Shown one piece after another: positions 22,218 through 30,884 of a DNA stretch of 64,000 nt. The notes beneath the pieces are model-generated. The model had not been told where the DNA came from and ran no database searches. It was given only the letters and a program-made list of their open reading frames with translations. The stretch lies in NCBI GenBank assembly GCA_022819505.1, contig JAJEHD010000014.1, positions 1 to 64,000 of the forward strand. The letters are read 5' to 3'. This stretch comes from Acidimicrobiia bacterium (GTDB taxonomy: Bacteria > Actinomycetota > Acidimicrobiia > Acidimicrobiales > Aldehydirespiratoraceae). Position 1 is the stretch's first letter, and every line of letters starts with the position of its first letter. A program made the translations under genes and the position numbers.

Positions 22218-23545
22218 CCTGAATCGTCCGCCATCTCCAGGGCCGTCTCGGCCGCAGCCGACACGGTGGCGTCGATCTCGGCCGGGGTATGGGCCAGGGA
22301 CGGGAAGATCGCCTCGTAGGCGCCCGGCGCGAAGGCCACACCCCGGCGCAGCATCCCGTGGAAGAACTTCGGATAACAGCCGTTATCAGCCGCCTTGCGG
22401 GCCTCGTCGAAGTCGACCGGCGCCTCCTCGGTGAAGAACAGGCCCAGCAGCGGGCCCACCCTCGGCACCGCCGCGGCTACCCCCGCCGCCGCGAAGGCGC
22501 CCTCCAACCCCTCCTGCAACACCACGGCGGTGGCTTCCAGCTGCCGGTAGGCGTCGTCGTCGAGCAGGCTCAGCGTGGCCAGTCCCGCCGCGGTGGCCAA
22601 GGGATTGCCCGACAGCGTGCCGGCCTGGTACACGCCCCCCAGGGGTGCGAGTCCCGACATGATCTCGGTGGACGCCCCGAAGGCGCCGATGGGCAGCCCG
22701 CCGCCGATGACCTTGCCGAAGCACCAGACGTCGGGCTGCACCCCGAACCACTCGGCCGCCCCGCCCCGGCACAGGCGGAAACCAGTGATCACCTCGTCGA
22801 ACAGCAGCAGGGCACCGACCTCGTCGCAAGCATCCCGCAGCCCTTGAAGGAACCCGGGCTGTGGCGCCACCAGGCCCATGTTGGCCGCCACCGGCTCCAC
22901 GCACACCACCGCTACCGACTCGTCGAGTTCGGGGACCACGTTGTAGGGGGCCACAATGGTGTCGGCCACCGCGCCCGGAGTCACCCCCTCGGACCCGGCC
23001 AGGCCCTGCTGGGCCACGCCCGAGCCTCCCGCCACCAGCAGCGCGTCGCTGTGGCCGTGGTAGCAGCCCGCGAACTTCACCACCGTCGGGCGGCCGGTCA
23101 CGCCCCGGGCCAGCCGGACAGCCGACATCACCGCCTCGGTGCCGCTGTTGGTCAGCCGCACCATCTCCAGGCCCTCCACCCGGGCCGACATCTCCTCGGC
23201 CATCAGTACCTCGTTGTGGGTGGGTGCTCCGTAGCTGGTGCCCCGCCCCGCGGCCTGCTTGACCGCCTCGACCACCGCAGGATGGGCGTGGCCGCAGATT
23301 CCCGGACCGTAGCTCTGCACGTAGTCGATGTAGCGGCGCCCCTCCACGTCGTACACGAACGGCCCAGACGCCTCAGCCACGAAGTAGGGCGTGCCCCCCA
23401 CCGACCGGAAGGCCCGCACCGGGGAGTTCACCCCGCCGGGGATCACCCGCTGGGCCCTATCGAAGAGCGACTCGTTGGTGTCAGTGCTGCTGGCGCCGCG
23501 CCCGCCGACGCCGCGCCCACCGGCGCCGCGCCCGCTAGCGCTCAT
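22214..23545 (-). CDS. hemL: Glutamate-1-semialdehyde 2,1-aminomutase
   Basis: Isomerises glutamate-1-semialdehyde to 5-aminolevulinate with PLP in the C5 haem pathway. 443 residues from the ATG at 23545, which overlaps the hemB stop (ATGA). After a Gly/Arg-rich head the family start 'SLFDRAQRVIPGGVNSPVRAF' is clear. Other marks: 'TNSGTEAVMSAVRLARG', 'KFAGCYHGHSDALLVAGGSG', 'LLLFDEVITGFR' and the PLP lysine in 'CFGKVIGGGLPIGAFG'. The head encodes three near-identical five-residue units from a 15-bp tandem repeat, longer than the usual N-terminus. The open frame runs on upstream through hemB, but that part is a shadow of hemB. Confidence 0.95.
   Translation of the reverse strand: MSASGRGAGGRGVGGRGASSTDTNESLFDRAQRVIPGGVNSPVRAFRSVGGTPYFVAEASGPFVYDVEGRRYIDYVQSYGPGICGHAHPAVVEAVKQAAGRGTSYGAPTHNEVLMAEEMSARVEGLEMVRLTNSGTEAVMSAVRLARGVTGRPTVVKFAGCYHGHSDALLVAGGSGVAQQGLAGSEGVTPGAVADTIVAPYNVVPELDESVAVVCVEPVAANMGLVAPQPGFLQGLRDACDEVGALLLFDEVITGFRLCRGGAAEWFGVQPDVWCFGKVIGGGLPIGAFGASTEIMSGLAPLGGVYQAGTLSGNPLATAAGLATLSLLDDDAYRQLEATAVVLQEGLEGAFAAAGVAAAVPRVGPLLGLFFTEEAPVDFDEARKAADNGCYPKFFHGMLRRGVAFAPGAYEAIFPSLAHTPAEIDATVSAAAETALEMADDSG
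23492..23536. repeat. Three tandem 15-bp units in the 5' end of hemL
   Basis: Units at 23492-23506, 23507-23521 and 23522-23536 share the core GCCGCGCCC with few differences and encode G-R-G-A/V-G repeats at the aminomutase N-terminus. The tract is within the coding region before the conserved domain, so copy-number changes would be tolerated. Confidence 0.75.
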
Positions 23546-24522
23546 TGCATGGCCTCGGCCAGCCGCTTGGCGAAATAGGTGAGCACCACGTCGGCTCCGG
23601 CCCGGCGGATGGCCAGCACGTGCTCGAACGCCACCGCGTCGAGGTCGAGCCAGCCCCGCTCGGCCGCGGCGCACACCATGGCGTACTCGCCGGACACGTG
23701 ATAGGCGGCCAGCGGCAGATCGAAGGCGCGCCGGGCCGCCGCGATCACATCCAGGAACGCCAGCGCCGGCTTCACCATCACCATGTCGGCACCCTCGGCC
23801 ACATCCTGTCGGATCTCCTCCAGCGCCTCCCGGGCGCCGGCCACGTCCTGCTGGTAGGTGCGGCGGTCGCCGCCGCCCGCGATGGTCACGTCCACCGCAT
23901 CCCGGAACGGGCCGTACAGGGCGGTGGCGTACTTGGCCGAGTAGGCGAGGATGGCGGTCTGCTCGAATCCGGAGCCGTCCAGGGCAGTGCGGATGGCGCC
24001 GACCTGGCCGTCCATCATCCCCGACGGCGCCACGATGTCGGCGCCCGCGGTGGCCTGCGCCAGAGCGATGCGGGCGTACACCTCGAGGGTGGCGTCGTTC
24101 TCGACGTCGCCGCGGCCGTCGAGCAGACCGCAGTGGCCGTGATCGGTGTACTCGTCCATGCACAGGTCGGCGATCAGCACCAGCTCGTCGCCGAAGTCCG
24201 ATCGCAGGTCGGCCAGCGCCATCTGCACGATCCCGTCGGGGTTCCAGGCCTCGGAGCCGATGTGATCCTTGCGCTCGGGCACGCCGAACAGCACCACCGC
24301 GCCGATCCCGAGGGCATGCAGCTCCTTGACCTCGGCCCGCAGCGACGAGCGGGTGTGCTGGAACTGCCCGGGCATCGAGACGATTGGCTGGGGCTCGTCG
24401 ATGCCCTCGCGCACGAACAGCGGGGCGATGAAGTCGGCAGGATGCAGCCGGTGCTCGGTCACCAGCCGCCGCAGGGCACCGGTCCGGCGCAGCCGACGCA
24501 TACGCCGCTGCGGGAAGTTCAC
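23542..24522 (-). CDS. hemB: Porphobilinogen synthase (delta-aminolevulinate dehydratase)
   Basis: Condenses two 5-aminolevulinate molecules to porphobilinogen. 326 residues, normal length. The active-site lysines are in 'AYSAKYATALYGPFRDAV' and 'MVMVKPALAFLDVI'. The metal site reads 'DLCMDEYTDHGHCGLL': two of the three zinc cysteines are present and the middle one is Asp, a pattern I associate with actinobacterial enzymes. The N-terminus 'RRMRRLRRTGALRRLVTEH' and 'DFIAPLFVREG' are standard. It lies nine bases after hemD and overlaps hemL by four. Confidence 0.95.
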   Translation of the reverse strand: MNFPQRRMRRLRRTGALRRLVTEHRLHPADFIAPLFVREGIDEPQPIVSMPGQFQHTRSSLRAEVKELHALGIGAVVLFGVPERKDHIGSEAWNPDGIVQMALADLRSDFGDELVLIADLCMDEYTDHGHCGLLDGRGDVENDATLEVYARIALAQATAGADIVAPSGMMDGQVGAIRTALDGSGFEQTAILAYSAKYATALYGPFRDAVDVTIAGGGDRRTYQQDVAGAREALEEIRQDVAEGADMVMVKPALAFLDVIAAARRAFDLPLAAYHVSGEYAMVCAAAERGWLDLDAVAFEHVLAIRRAGADVVLTYFAKRLAEAMQ

Positions 24523-24531
24523 CCTGTGAGG

Positions 24532-25323
24532 CTATCCAGCGCTATCGGAGCCCGGCCACGACCGGGCGTGGTGGATCAGCGCGGCCACCACCCCGTCGAT
24601 TGTGTGCTCGGTGGCTTCTACGGTGACCTCGAGGCCGTGCTCGACCGCGGTGGCCGAGGTGGCCGGACCGATGGACGCCACCAGTGGCGGGACGGCGCGG
24701 GCCCCGACTTCGGCCACCAGGCGCTTCACGGTGGACGACGACGTGAACACCACACCGTCGGAGGCGGCCACCGCCTGCCGCTGCTGGTCGCTCAGCGGGG
24801 CGGCGACGTTGCGGTAGGCGGCCACATCGAGCACCTCCCATCCCGCCGCTCGAAGCTCGTCGGGCAGTACCGAACGAGCCACCGCGGCCCGGGCCAGCAC
24901 CACCAGACGGCCACTGTCGGGATCGGGGGGCGGGAAGGCTTCGAGCAGGCCTTCGGCGATCGACCGGTCGGGCACCATGCGCACCGTCAGGCCGGCTGCG
25001 ATCGCCCGGTCGGCGGTGCCCGGCCCGATAGCGGCCACGTTCACGCCGCCGGGCAGCGGCCCGGTGGCTGCGACCCTGGCCGCGCCGTTGGGGCTGGTGA
25101 CCACCAGCCAGTCGCCGGCTCCGAGCCTCGCCACCGCATCCCGCAGCGCGGCGCCCCCGTCGGCGGGGTCGGTGATGGCGATGACCGGTGCGCTGACCAC
25201 CCCGGCCCCGGCTGCGGCCAGCGCGTCGGCTAGTGGCTTGGCCTGCTCGCGGGGCCGGCAGATCACGATCCGCAGCCCGGCCAGCGGCTTGGGCGCATGG
25301 GGCCTGCGCTGCGGCGGGCTCAT
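24532..25323 (-). CDS. hemD: Uroporphyrinogen-III synthase
   Basis: Closes and inverts ring D of hydroxymethylbilane to give uroporphyrinogen III. 263 residues, typical length for a poorly conserved family. Supporting marks are 'PLAGLRIVICRPREQAKPLADAL', 'WLVVTSPNGAARVAA' and 'DGVVFTSSSTVKRLVAEVG', the two-domain Rossmann-like pattern of the family, and its position between hemC and hemB. The start ATG overlaps the hemC stop by four bases. Confidence 0.92.
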   Translation of the reverse strand: MSPPQRRPHAPKPLAGLRIVICRPREQAKPLADALAAAGAGVVSAPVIAITDPADGGAALRDAVARLGAGDWLVVTSPNGAARVAATGPLPGGVNVAAIGPGTADRAIAAGLTVRMVPDRSIAEGLLEAFPPPDPDSGRLVVLARAAVARSVLPDELRAAGWEVLDVAAYRNVAAPLSDQQRQAVAASDGVVFTSSSTVKRLVAEVGARAVPPLVASIGPATSATAVEHGLEVTVEATEHTIDGVVAALIHHARSWPGSDSAG

Positions 25324-26222
25324 GGGGAGCTCGCCAGCAGGTCCCTGCCGCTGCGGTCGTCGAGCAGGTGCCGGGCGACGGCACGGCCCAGCGTCTCGGG
25401 ATCGCGGCCAGCTCGGCTGTCGCGGATCAGCCTCGAGCCGTCGATCGACGCCAGCAGGCCGGTCAACTCCACCCTGTCACCAGAGTTCGTGGCGTAGGCA
25501 CCCGCCGGCAGGGTGCAGTCGCCGCCGAGTTCGGCGAGGAAGGCCCTCTCGGCGTCGACGGCCCGCCGGCTGGGCTGGTGCTCGATGGCGGCGAGCATCT
25601 TCAGAGTCTCCCGGTCGGTGGCCCGGCACTCCACCGCGATGGCTCCCTGGCCGGCCTGGGGCACGAAGTCTTCCGGGTCGAGCACGTCGACCACGTCGGG
25701 TTCGAGGCCCAGCCGCTGGAGCGCTACCGCGGCCATCACGATGGCGTCGAAGCCGGCTGCCCGCTTGAGCCGGGTGGCGATATTGCCCCGCAGTTCCGCG
25801 AAGTTCAGGTCGGGCCGCAGATGCGCGAGCTGGGCCCTGCGCCTAACCGAGCCGGTGGCCACCGTTGCACCGGCGGGCAGCTCGGCGCGCCGGCAGCCCA
25901 CCAGCGCGTCGCGGGGGTCGCCGCGCCGCGGCACCGCGGCCAGCATCAGGCCCTCGGGTGTCGACGACGGCAGGTCCTTGGCCGAGTGCACCGCGATGTC
26001 GGCCCGGCCGTCGAGCACCGCGGCCTGGACCTCCTTCACGAACACGCCCTTGCCTCCCATAGCGTGAATCGGAGTGCCGGCCCGCCGGTCCCCTGTGGTC
26101 GAGACGGCCACAGGCTCGGTCGCGGCCCCGCAGGCCTCGGCCAGCAGTCCGGCCACGATGCCGGTCTGGCCGCGGGCCAGGGCACTGGTCCGGGTGGCCG
26201 CCCGCAACACCACAGCGGTCAC
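25320..26222 (-). CDS. hemC: Hydroxymethylbilane synthase (porphobilinogen deaminase)
   Basis: Polymerises four porphobilinogens. 300 residues. N-terminal 'VLRAATRTSALARGQTG', then 'GGKGVFVKEVQAAVLDGRAD' and 'AVHSAKDLPSSTPEGL' with the catalytic aspartate region. The dipyrromethane-cofactor cysteine is in 'FLAELGGDCTLPAGAYA'. The gene starts 11 bases after hemA and overlaps hemD, giving the order hemA-hemC-hemD-hemB-hemL. Confidence 0.95.
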   Translation of the reverse strand: MTAVVLRAATRTSALARGQTGIVAGLLAEACGAATEPVAVSTTGDRRAGTPIHAMGGKGVFVKEVQAAVLDGRADIAVHSAKDLPSSTPEGLMLAAVPRRGDPRDALVGCRRAELPAGATVATGSVRRRAQLAHLRPDLNFAELRGNIATRLKRAAGFDAIVMAAVALQRLGLEPDVVDVLDPEDFVPQAGQGAIAVECRATDRETLKMLAAIEHQPSRRAVDAERAFLAELGGDCTLPAGAYATNSGDRVELTGLLASIDGSRLIRDSRAGRDPETLGRAVARHLLDDRSGRDLLASSP

Positions 26223-26233
26223 GGTGCCCGCCG

Positions 26234-27493
26234 CTACAGATCGAACAGGTCGCGCAGCGCTTCGGCTAAACGGTCGCCCCGGGCGTGGCCGGCTGCGTCC
26301 TTGAGCCTCACGGTCGGCTCGTGCAGCAGTTTGTTCACCACGCCGTGCAGCAGCGCCTCGACCGCGGCGCGCTGAGCCGGGGAGAGATCGGCGAGCCGTG
26401 AGGTGTAACGGTCCAGCTCAGCGGCGGTGACCTGATCGGCTCGGGACCGGAGGGCTGCGATCAAGGGTGCGACCTCTCTAGCGGAGGCTTCGGCCAGGTA
26501 GCGGGCCACCTCGTCGTCGACGATGGCCGCGACCGCGTCGATCTCCCGTTCCCGGCCGGCCCGGCCGTGCTGGACGAAGTCGCCCAAGTCGTCCATGTCG
26601 AGCAGCGTCACGCCGGGAAGTTCCCGGGCGGCCGGATCCACGTCGCGGGGGACAGCCACGTCGATGATCAGCAGATCTGCGCCGCCCCGCCGGGTCATCA
26701 CGGTGTTGATGTCGCTGTGCTCCAGCACGATGTCGGTGGCGCCGGTGGTGGTGATGACAACGTCGGCTGCCACCAGTGCAGGCTCCAGCTCGTCGAGGCT
26801 CACCGCTCGCCCGCCGCACGTCTCAGCAGCGGCCGCGGCCCGGTCCGGGGTGCGGTTGGCCACTGCGATGTCCGCCGTACCGGCGTCGGCCAGCGACTTG
26901 AGTGTGCCGGTGGCCACGTCCCCGGCGCCCAGCACGAGCACTCGTCGGTCCGCGAGGGTGCCGAGGCGCTCGGTGGCAAGCGCCACCGCGGCATGGGACA
27001 GCGAGGCGATGCCCTGCGAGATTCCGGTAGTGGCCCTGACCTTCTTGCCGGCCTCGACCGCCCGGCGGAAGAGCGGGTCGAGCACCGCGCCCACGGTGCC
27101 CTCGCCCCGTGCGGACTGCCAGGCGTCCCGGACCTGGCCCAGGACCTCGTGCTCGCCCACCACCACCGAGTCGAGCCCGGCGGCAACGCAGAACAGGTGT
27201 TGCACCGCGTCGGCGTCGTGAAGGGAATAGAGCTCGTCGGCGACGGTCTCAGGGGCGAGTCCCGAGTGCTGGGCGAGCACCTCGCGGATGTCGGCGTAGC
27301 CGCCGTGGAAGCGCTCGGCGTAGGCGTAGACCTCGGTGCGGTTGCAGGTCGACAGCAGCACTGCCTCGCTGAGATGAGTGGCCGAAGCCAACTCGTGAAG
27401 AGCCTTGGGGAGGTCGCCGGGCGCGACCGTCATCCGCTCGAGCAGATCGAGTGGCGTGGATCGGTGATTGCAACCGACGACTACGAGCGACAC
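26234..27493 (-). CDS. hemA: Glutamyl-tRNA reductase
   Basis: First committed step of the C5 pathway, reducing glutamyl-tRNA to glutamate-1-semialdehyde with NADPH. 419 residues from the GTG at 27493, chosen because 'VSLVVVGCNHRSTPLDLLERM' is the usual N-terminus; a GTG at 27532 would add 13 residues. The nucleophilic cysteine is in 'LLSTCNRTEVYAY', followed by 'FCVAAGLDSVVVGEHEVLGQV' and the NADPH domain 'RVLVLGAGDVATGTLKSLAD'. It is the promoter-proximal gene of the hem cluster. Neither start has a strong ribosome-binding site. Confidence 0.93.
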   Translation of the reverse strand: MSLVVVGCNHRSTPLDLLERMTVAPGDLPKALHELASATHLSEAVLLSTCNRTEVYAYAERFHGGYADIREVLAQHSGLAPETVADELYSLHDADAVQHLFCVAAGLDSVVVGEHEVLGQVRDAWQSARGEGTVGAVLDPLFRRAVEAGKKVRATTGISQGIASLSHAAVALATERLGTLADRRVLVLGAGDVATGTLKSLADAGTADIAVANRTPDRAAAAAETCGGRAVSLDELEPALVAADVVITTTGATDIVLEHSDINTVMTRRGGADLLIIDVAVPRDVDPAARELPGVTLLDMDDLGDFVQHGRAGREREIDAVAAIVDDEVARYLAEASAREVAPLIAALRSRADQVTAAELDRYTSRLADLSPAQRAAVEALLHGVVNKLLHEPTVRLKDAAGHARGDRLAEALRDLFDL

Positions 27494-27572
27494 TGGGCGC
27501 GATGCTATCGCCGCGCCCAGCAGCGAGCGCACCTGGATTGCAGGCGTTTCGCGGGCCGGGGACGGCTGGCCG

Positions 27573-27662
27573 TCAGCGGGCCAGGAAGAAGAGCTGCAAA
27601 ACGCCGGCGATCACGATGATCGCCATCAGGACTACCAGTGCGATGGTGGTTCCCGGCCTCAT
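27573..27662 (-). CDS. Very small single-helix membrane protein
   Basis: A 29-residue ORF whose ATG overlaps the stop of the SAM-hydrolase gene (ATGA). The product is one hydrophobic helix ('TTIALVVLMAIIVIAGVLQL') between a short charged N-terminus and a final FFLAR. The start/stop overlap and clean hydrophobic pattern argue for translation. I do not recognise a family, and a function cannot be given. It lies 80 bases upstream of hemA on the same strand. Confidence 0.5.
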   Translation of the reverse strand: MRPGTTIALVVLMAIIVIAGVLQLFFLAR

Positions 27663-28606
27663 GGTCCGCCTCCGATCTCCTGTCTTGCGGGCCTCGCCGG
27701 CCGGCGTCCCAAGCCCACCGGCGTCGCCGTCGGTGCAGCCCCGTCCGAGCCGCCGGTGGCTGTGGCACCGATCCTCACCTCGGCCCCCTCGTGGAGGCCC
27801 AGATCCTCGGCCACGGAGCGTCTGGGCACCGCCAGCGACACCAGCCCGCTCGAATCGACCAACAGGCCCACCCGGCCCGGCGACACATCGGCGTAGGCGC
27901 TGACCCGTTCGGCGGTGCGGAGGTCTTCGCCGGCCGCGACCTGCAGCGGAGACCCAGCCGGAGCCAGTTCGTCGAGCTCGGCGGGATCGAGATTGAGCTG
28001 GCAGTTCCCGAAGCGATCGATCCACAGCACCTCGGCCACCAGGTCGTCACCCTCGCGGCTGCTGACCGGCAGCATCCCGGGCATCAGGGTGGCCGGATCG
28101 ATGGGCGGCCCGAGGGCGCTGATGGGCACACCGCAGCAGAGGTGCGCAGCTGCGGGGGCGAACACGTCGCGGCCGTCGAACGTCGATCCCAGCTCGGGTT
28201 GGGTCTCGAGCCGGAAGTTGGCGTCGGCCAACTCCACGGCCCGGCTGGCGCCGCCGACGAGGGCCACCGCCGGGGCCAGCAGCCCGTTGTCCGGTCCGAC
28301 CAGCACCGAGGCGCCCTCTCCGACCTCCACCGCCACCGGCCGCCGGCTGGTTCCTACGCCGGGGTCCACCACTGCCAGGACCACGCCGGGCAACAGGTAC
28401 TGGGCGGCCCGGGCCAGGGCCAGACCACCGGCCCGCACATCGCACGGGGCGACGCCGTGGGTCACGTCCACCACCCGGACATGGGGCGCGATGGCGGCGA
28501 TCACCGAGTGCACCACCCCGACGAACTCGTCGTCATGGCCGTAGTCGGAAAGGAACGAGATCGTGTTGTAGCCGCTGTCCGCGCCGGGCGCGGCCCCCGA
28601 TGTCAT
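27659..28606 (-). CDS. S-adenosyl-L-methionine hydroxide adenosyltransferase (DUF62/SAM hydrolase)
   Basis: 315 residues. The family hydrolyses SAM to adenosine and methionine and is related to the fluorinase and chlorinase. Marks: 'ISFLSDYGHDDEFVGVVHSVI' at the N-terminus, 'VDVTHGVAPCDVRAGGLAL' (the Asp/Arg/His region) and 'VLAVVDPGVGTSRRPVAVEV', then 'VGPDNGLLAPA' and the C-terminal beta-barrel with 'WIDRFGNCQLNL'. It lacks the fluorinase insertion as far as I can see. It overlaps proC upstream and the 29-residue ORF downstream, each by four bases. The cellular role of this family is unsettled. Confidence 0.92.
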   Translation of the reverse strand: MTSGAAPGADSGYNTISFLSDYGHDDEFVGVVHSVIAAIAPHVRVVDVTHGVAPCDVRAGGLALARAAQYLLPGVVLAVVDPGVGTSRRPVAVEVGEGASVLVGPDNGLLAPAVALVGGASRAVELADANFRLETQPELGSTFDGRDVFAPAAAHLCCGVPISALGPPIDPATLMPGMLPVSSREGDDLVAEVLWIDRFGNCQLNLDPAELDELAPAGSPLQVAAGEDLRTAERVSAYADVSPGRVGLLVDSSGLVSLAVPRRSVAEDLGLHEGAEVRIGATATGGSDGAAPTATPVGLGRRPARPARQEIGGGP

Positions 28607-29391
28607 TGGCCCAGCTCCCGGGACCGCCTGGTGGCCGCGTCCACCACCCGGTCGATGAGCCCCATGAAGTCGGCGGCATCCATCACCGCGAGCCCGGCTG
28701 CGGTGGTGCCTCCGGGGGAGGTGACGTTCTCGCGCAGCCGACCGGGGTCCTCGCCGGAGGAGGTCAGCAGGGTCGCGGCCCCCAGCAGGGTCTGGCGGGT
28801 CAGGGCGTCGGCGATCGCCGGGTCGAGGCCCTGGGCCGTTCCGGCGGCCCGTAGCGCCTCGGCCAGCCGGAACAGGTAGGCGGGACCACTGCCCGAGAGG
28901 CCGGTCACCGCGTCCAGGTCGGCCTCGCTCACCGCCGCGACCGTGCCGACCGCCTCGAGGATCCCTCTGGCCCAGGCCAGGTCGTCGGGGGTGGCCGCGG
29001 ACCCGGGCGCGATGGCGGCCGCGCCCTTGCCGACCAGCGCCGGCGTGTTGGGCATGGCCCGCACCACTGCGGTCCCGGCCGGCAGCCCGGCCTCGATGTC
29101 GCCGGTGCGGACTCCCGCGGCGATGGACAGCACTCTAGAGGCTCCTACGGCTGCGAGCCCGGGCAGCACCGCGGCCACCACGTCGGGCTTCACCGCGATC
29201 ACCGCGTCGGCGCCGGAGACGGGGTCGCTCGACACCGACGCGGCCGGCACCGCGGCCTTCATGGCTTCCTGCCGGGCGGGGTCGGGCTCGACCACGTGCA
29301 AGTCGTCGGCCTCGGCCCAGCCGCTGGCCACGAGGCCCCCCAGCAGGGCCTCGCCCATCTTGCCGCCGCCGATCACCTGGAGCCGGGCCAT
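28603..29391 (-). CDS. proC: Pyrroline-5-carboxylate reductase
   Basis: Last step of proline synthesis, NAD(P)H-dependent. 262 residues from the ATG at 29391; a longer open frame upstream is a shadow of the EamA gene. N-terminal 'LQVIGGGKMGEALLGGL' binds the nucleotide; 'IAVKPDVVAAVLPGL', 'VVRAMPNTPALVGKGAAAIA', 'LDAVTGLSGSGPAYLFRLAEAL' and 'ENVTSPGGTTAAGLAVMD' are the family signatures. The stop overlaps the SAM-hydrolase start, so the two are coupled. Confidence 0.95.
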   Translation of the reverse strand: MARLQVIGGGKMGEALLGGLVASGWAEADDLHVVEPDPARQEAMKAAVPAASVSSDPVSGADAVIAVKPDVVAAVLPGLAAVGASRVLSIAAGVRTGDIEAGLPAGTAVVRAMPNTPALVGKGAAAIAPGSAATPDDLAWARGILEAVGTVAAVSEADLDAVTGLSGSGPAYLFRLAEALRAAGTAQGLDPAIADALTRQTLLGAATLLTSSGEDPGRLRENVTSPGGTTAAGLAVMDAADFMGLIDRVVDAATRRSRELGQ

Positions 29392-29420
29392 GCCTGCAAT
29401 GCTAAGAGCGTCCGCGACCT

Positions 29421-30332
29421 TCAGGCAGTGCTGGTGCCGTGGCGGGCGGTGATCTGAATGTCGCGACGGATTACCGCGGCCACCGCCGCGAGCACGACAG
29501 CCCCGCCGATCACCTGGGCGATCTTGATCGGTTCGTCCAGGAACAGGGCCGCCCCGACCATCGTGATGGGGGGCGCGCCTAACAGGGCCATCGATGAGAC
29601 CGTGATACGGACATGCCTGTGGGCCCAGTTCATCAGCAGATGGCCCGACCCCGGAACCGCGATGAGCGCGACGACCCACAGCCAGGTGGTCGTATCGGGA
29701 AGGGACAGCCCGTCGCTCACCAGCAGGGCCGGCGGGGCGACCACGACCATGGCCACCGTCCAGACGGTCGCCTGGAACTCCAGCACGCTGACGCCGACCC
29801 GCTGGCGGGCTTCCTTGGACAGGGCCATGTTCGCAGAGAAGCACAGCAGCGCCAGGACGGCCAGGCCGTCGCCTCGCAGGCTCCAGGTGGGGACCGAGGT
29901 AGAGCCGAAGAGCACCAGGGAGGTTCCGGCCAGGGCGGCCGCCATCAACCCCAGAAGCTTCAACGACACCGGTTCGGCGAACCGGCGGACGGCCGACCAC
30001 AGCAGAACCACCGGCGACAGCGAGACGATCATGGACACATTGGTCACGGTGGTGGACTTGATCGACTCGTAGAAGGTGATGAGCCAAAGCCCGACCGCCA
30101 CCGCGGGCGGCAGGCAGGCCTTGAACTGGACCCAGGTCAACCGGCCCCGCCGCGCCAGCACGATACCCACGTAGATGATGGAGCTCAGCACCAGCCGCCA
30201 GAAGGCCAGTTCGAGCCCGGGAAGGTCGGCCTGGCGCACCAGAATGTTGCCGATGCCCCAGCACGTGACCGCGCCCGACACGGCCAGCAGGCCCATCCGG
30301 TGCCATTCCGTGGCCCGGGACGGCACGGTCAT
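29421..30332 (-). CDS. EamA-family (DMT superfamily) transporter
   Basis: 303 residues with about ten hydrophobic segments arranged as two EamA repeats, including 'LLWSAVRRFAEPVSLKLLGL' in the first and 'GAPPITMVGAALFLDEPIKIAQVIGG' in the second. Such proteins move small metabolites such as amino acids, amines or nucleosides across the inner membrane. It lies between proC and a thioesterase on the same strand but with separate spacing. The substrate is unknown; an amine or amino-acid derivative would fit the region. Confidence 0.85.
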   Translation of the reverse strand: MTVPSRATEWHRMGLLAVSGAVTCWGIGNILVRQADLPGLELAFWRLVLSSIIYVGIVLARRGRLTWVQFKACLPPAVAVGLWLITFYESIKSTTVTNVSMIVSLSPVVLLWSAVRRFAEPVSLKLLGLMAAALAGTSLVLFGSTSVPTWSLRGDGLAVLALLCFSANMALSKEARQRVGVSVLEFQATVWTVAMVVVAPPALLVSDGLSLPDTTTWLWVVALIAVPGSGHLLMNWAHRHVRITVSSMALLGAPPITMVGAALFLDEPIKIAQVIGGAVVLAAVAAVIRRDIQITARHGTSTA

Positions 30333-30356
30333 GGTCCTGCCCGTCCTCCGGACGGA

Positions 30357-30839
30357 TCAGATGCCGACGGACCTGATGGCCCGGCCGGTGGCGCCCGCGT
30401 CCAGCAGTCCGGCGTGGGCGTCGGCGTCGGCCCGCAGCACGGCGTACAGGTCGGCACCCATGGGCACAACCCGGTCGATGTTGGTGTCGACGTGCAGCAT
30501 CATCGACTCCTGGGTGGCGGCCAGCGCACCGTCGTCAGCGCGGCGCAGCTCGTGGAAGAGGTGCACCCGCTTGGGGTCGGCGCCGGCCACGGTGGTGTCC
30601 ACCGCCAGCGGCGTGTCCACCGCCAGCTCGTCGATGAAGACGATGTGGGTCTCCACCGTGTAGAACGATCCGCCGGTCCTGTCCCGGTAGTTCCCGTCGG
30701 AGCCCATGCGGATCAGGTACTCGTCGCTGGCCATGCCGAACACGACGCCGTAGAAGCCCTCGTTCATGTGGCCGTTGTAGTCGATCCACTCGTCGAGCAC
30801 GGCCCCCCGCCAGATGCGCAGCGGCGCGCCGTCAGCCAT
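30357..30839 (-). CDS. Hot-dog thioesterase of the betainyl-CoA/carnitine-dehydrogenase-associated type
   Basis: 160 residues. The N-terminal 'WIDYNGHMNEGFYGVVFGMASDEYL' is the hallmark of the 4HBT-like thioesterases fused to or encoded beside L-carnitine dehydrogenase, which cleave betainyl-CoA to glycine betaine. 'FYTVETHIVFIDELAVDTPL' continues the hot-dog core. If this holds, the gene supplies glycine betaine to the demethylation genes further downstream. No carnitine dehydrogenase gene lies in the window, so general acyl-CoA thioesterase function remains possible. Confidence 0.75.
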   Translation of the reverse strand: MADGAPLRIWRGAVLDEWIDYNGHMNEGFYGVVFGMASDEYLIRMGSDGNYRDRTGGSFYTVETHIVFIDELAVDTPLAVDTTVAGADPKRVHLFHELRRADDGALAATQESMMLHVDTNIDRVVPMGADLYAVLRADADAHAGLLDAGATGRAIRSVGI

Positions 30840-30884
30840 GGGCTGCCAGTCTACGGATACCCGGCTGGGGCGCTTCGGGCGTGG

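Noticed and set aside
22214..24163. HemL with a 200-residue N-terminal extension
   Set aside because: The extra sequence is the hemB gene in another frame; the ATG at 23545 overlapping the hemB stop is the natural start.
28603..30306. A 567-codon product including proC
   Set aside because: The upstream portion is a shadow of the EamA gene; ProC begins at 29391 with the standard nucleotide-binding motif.
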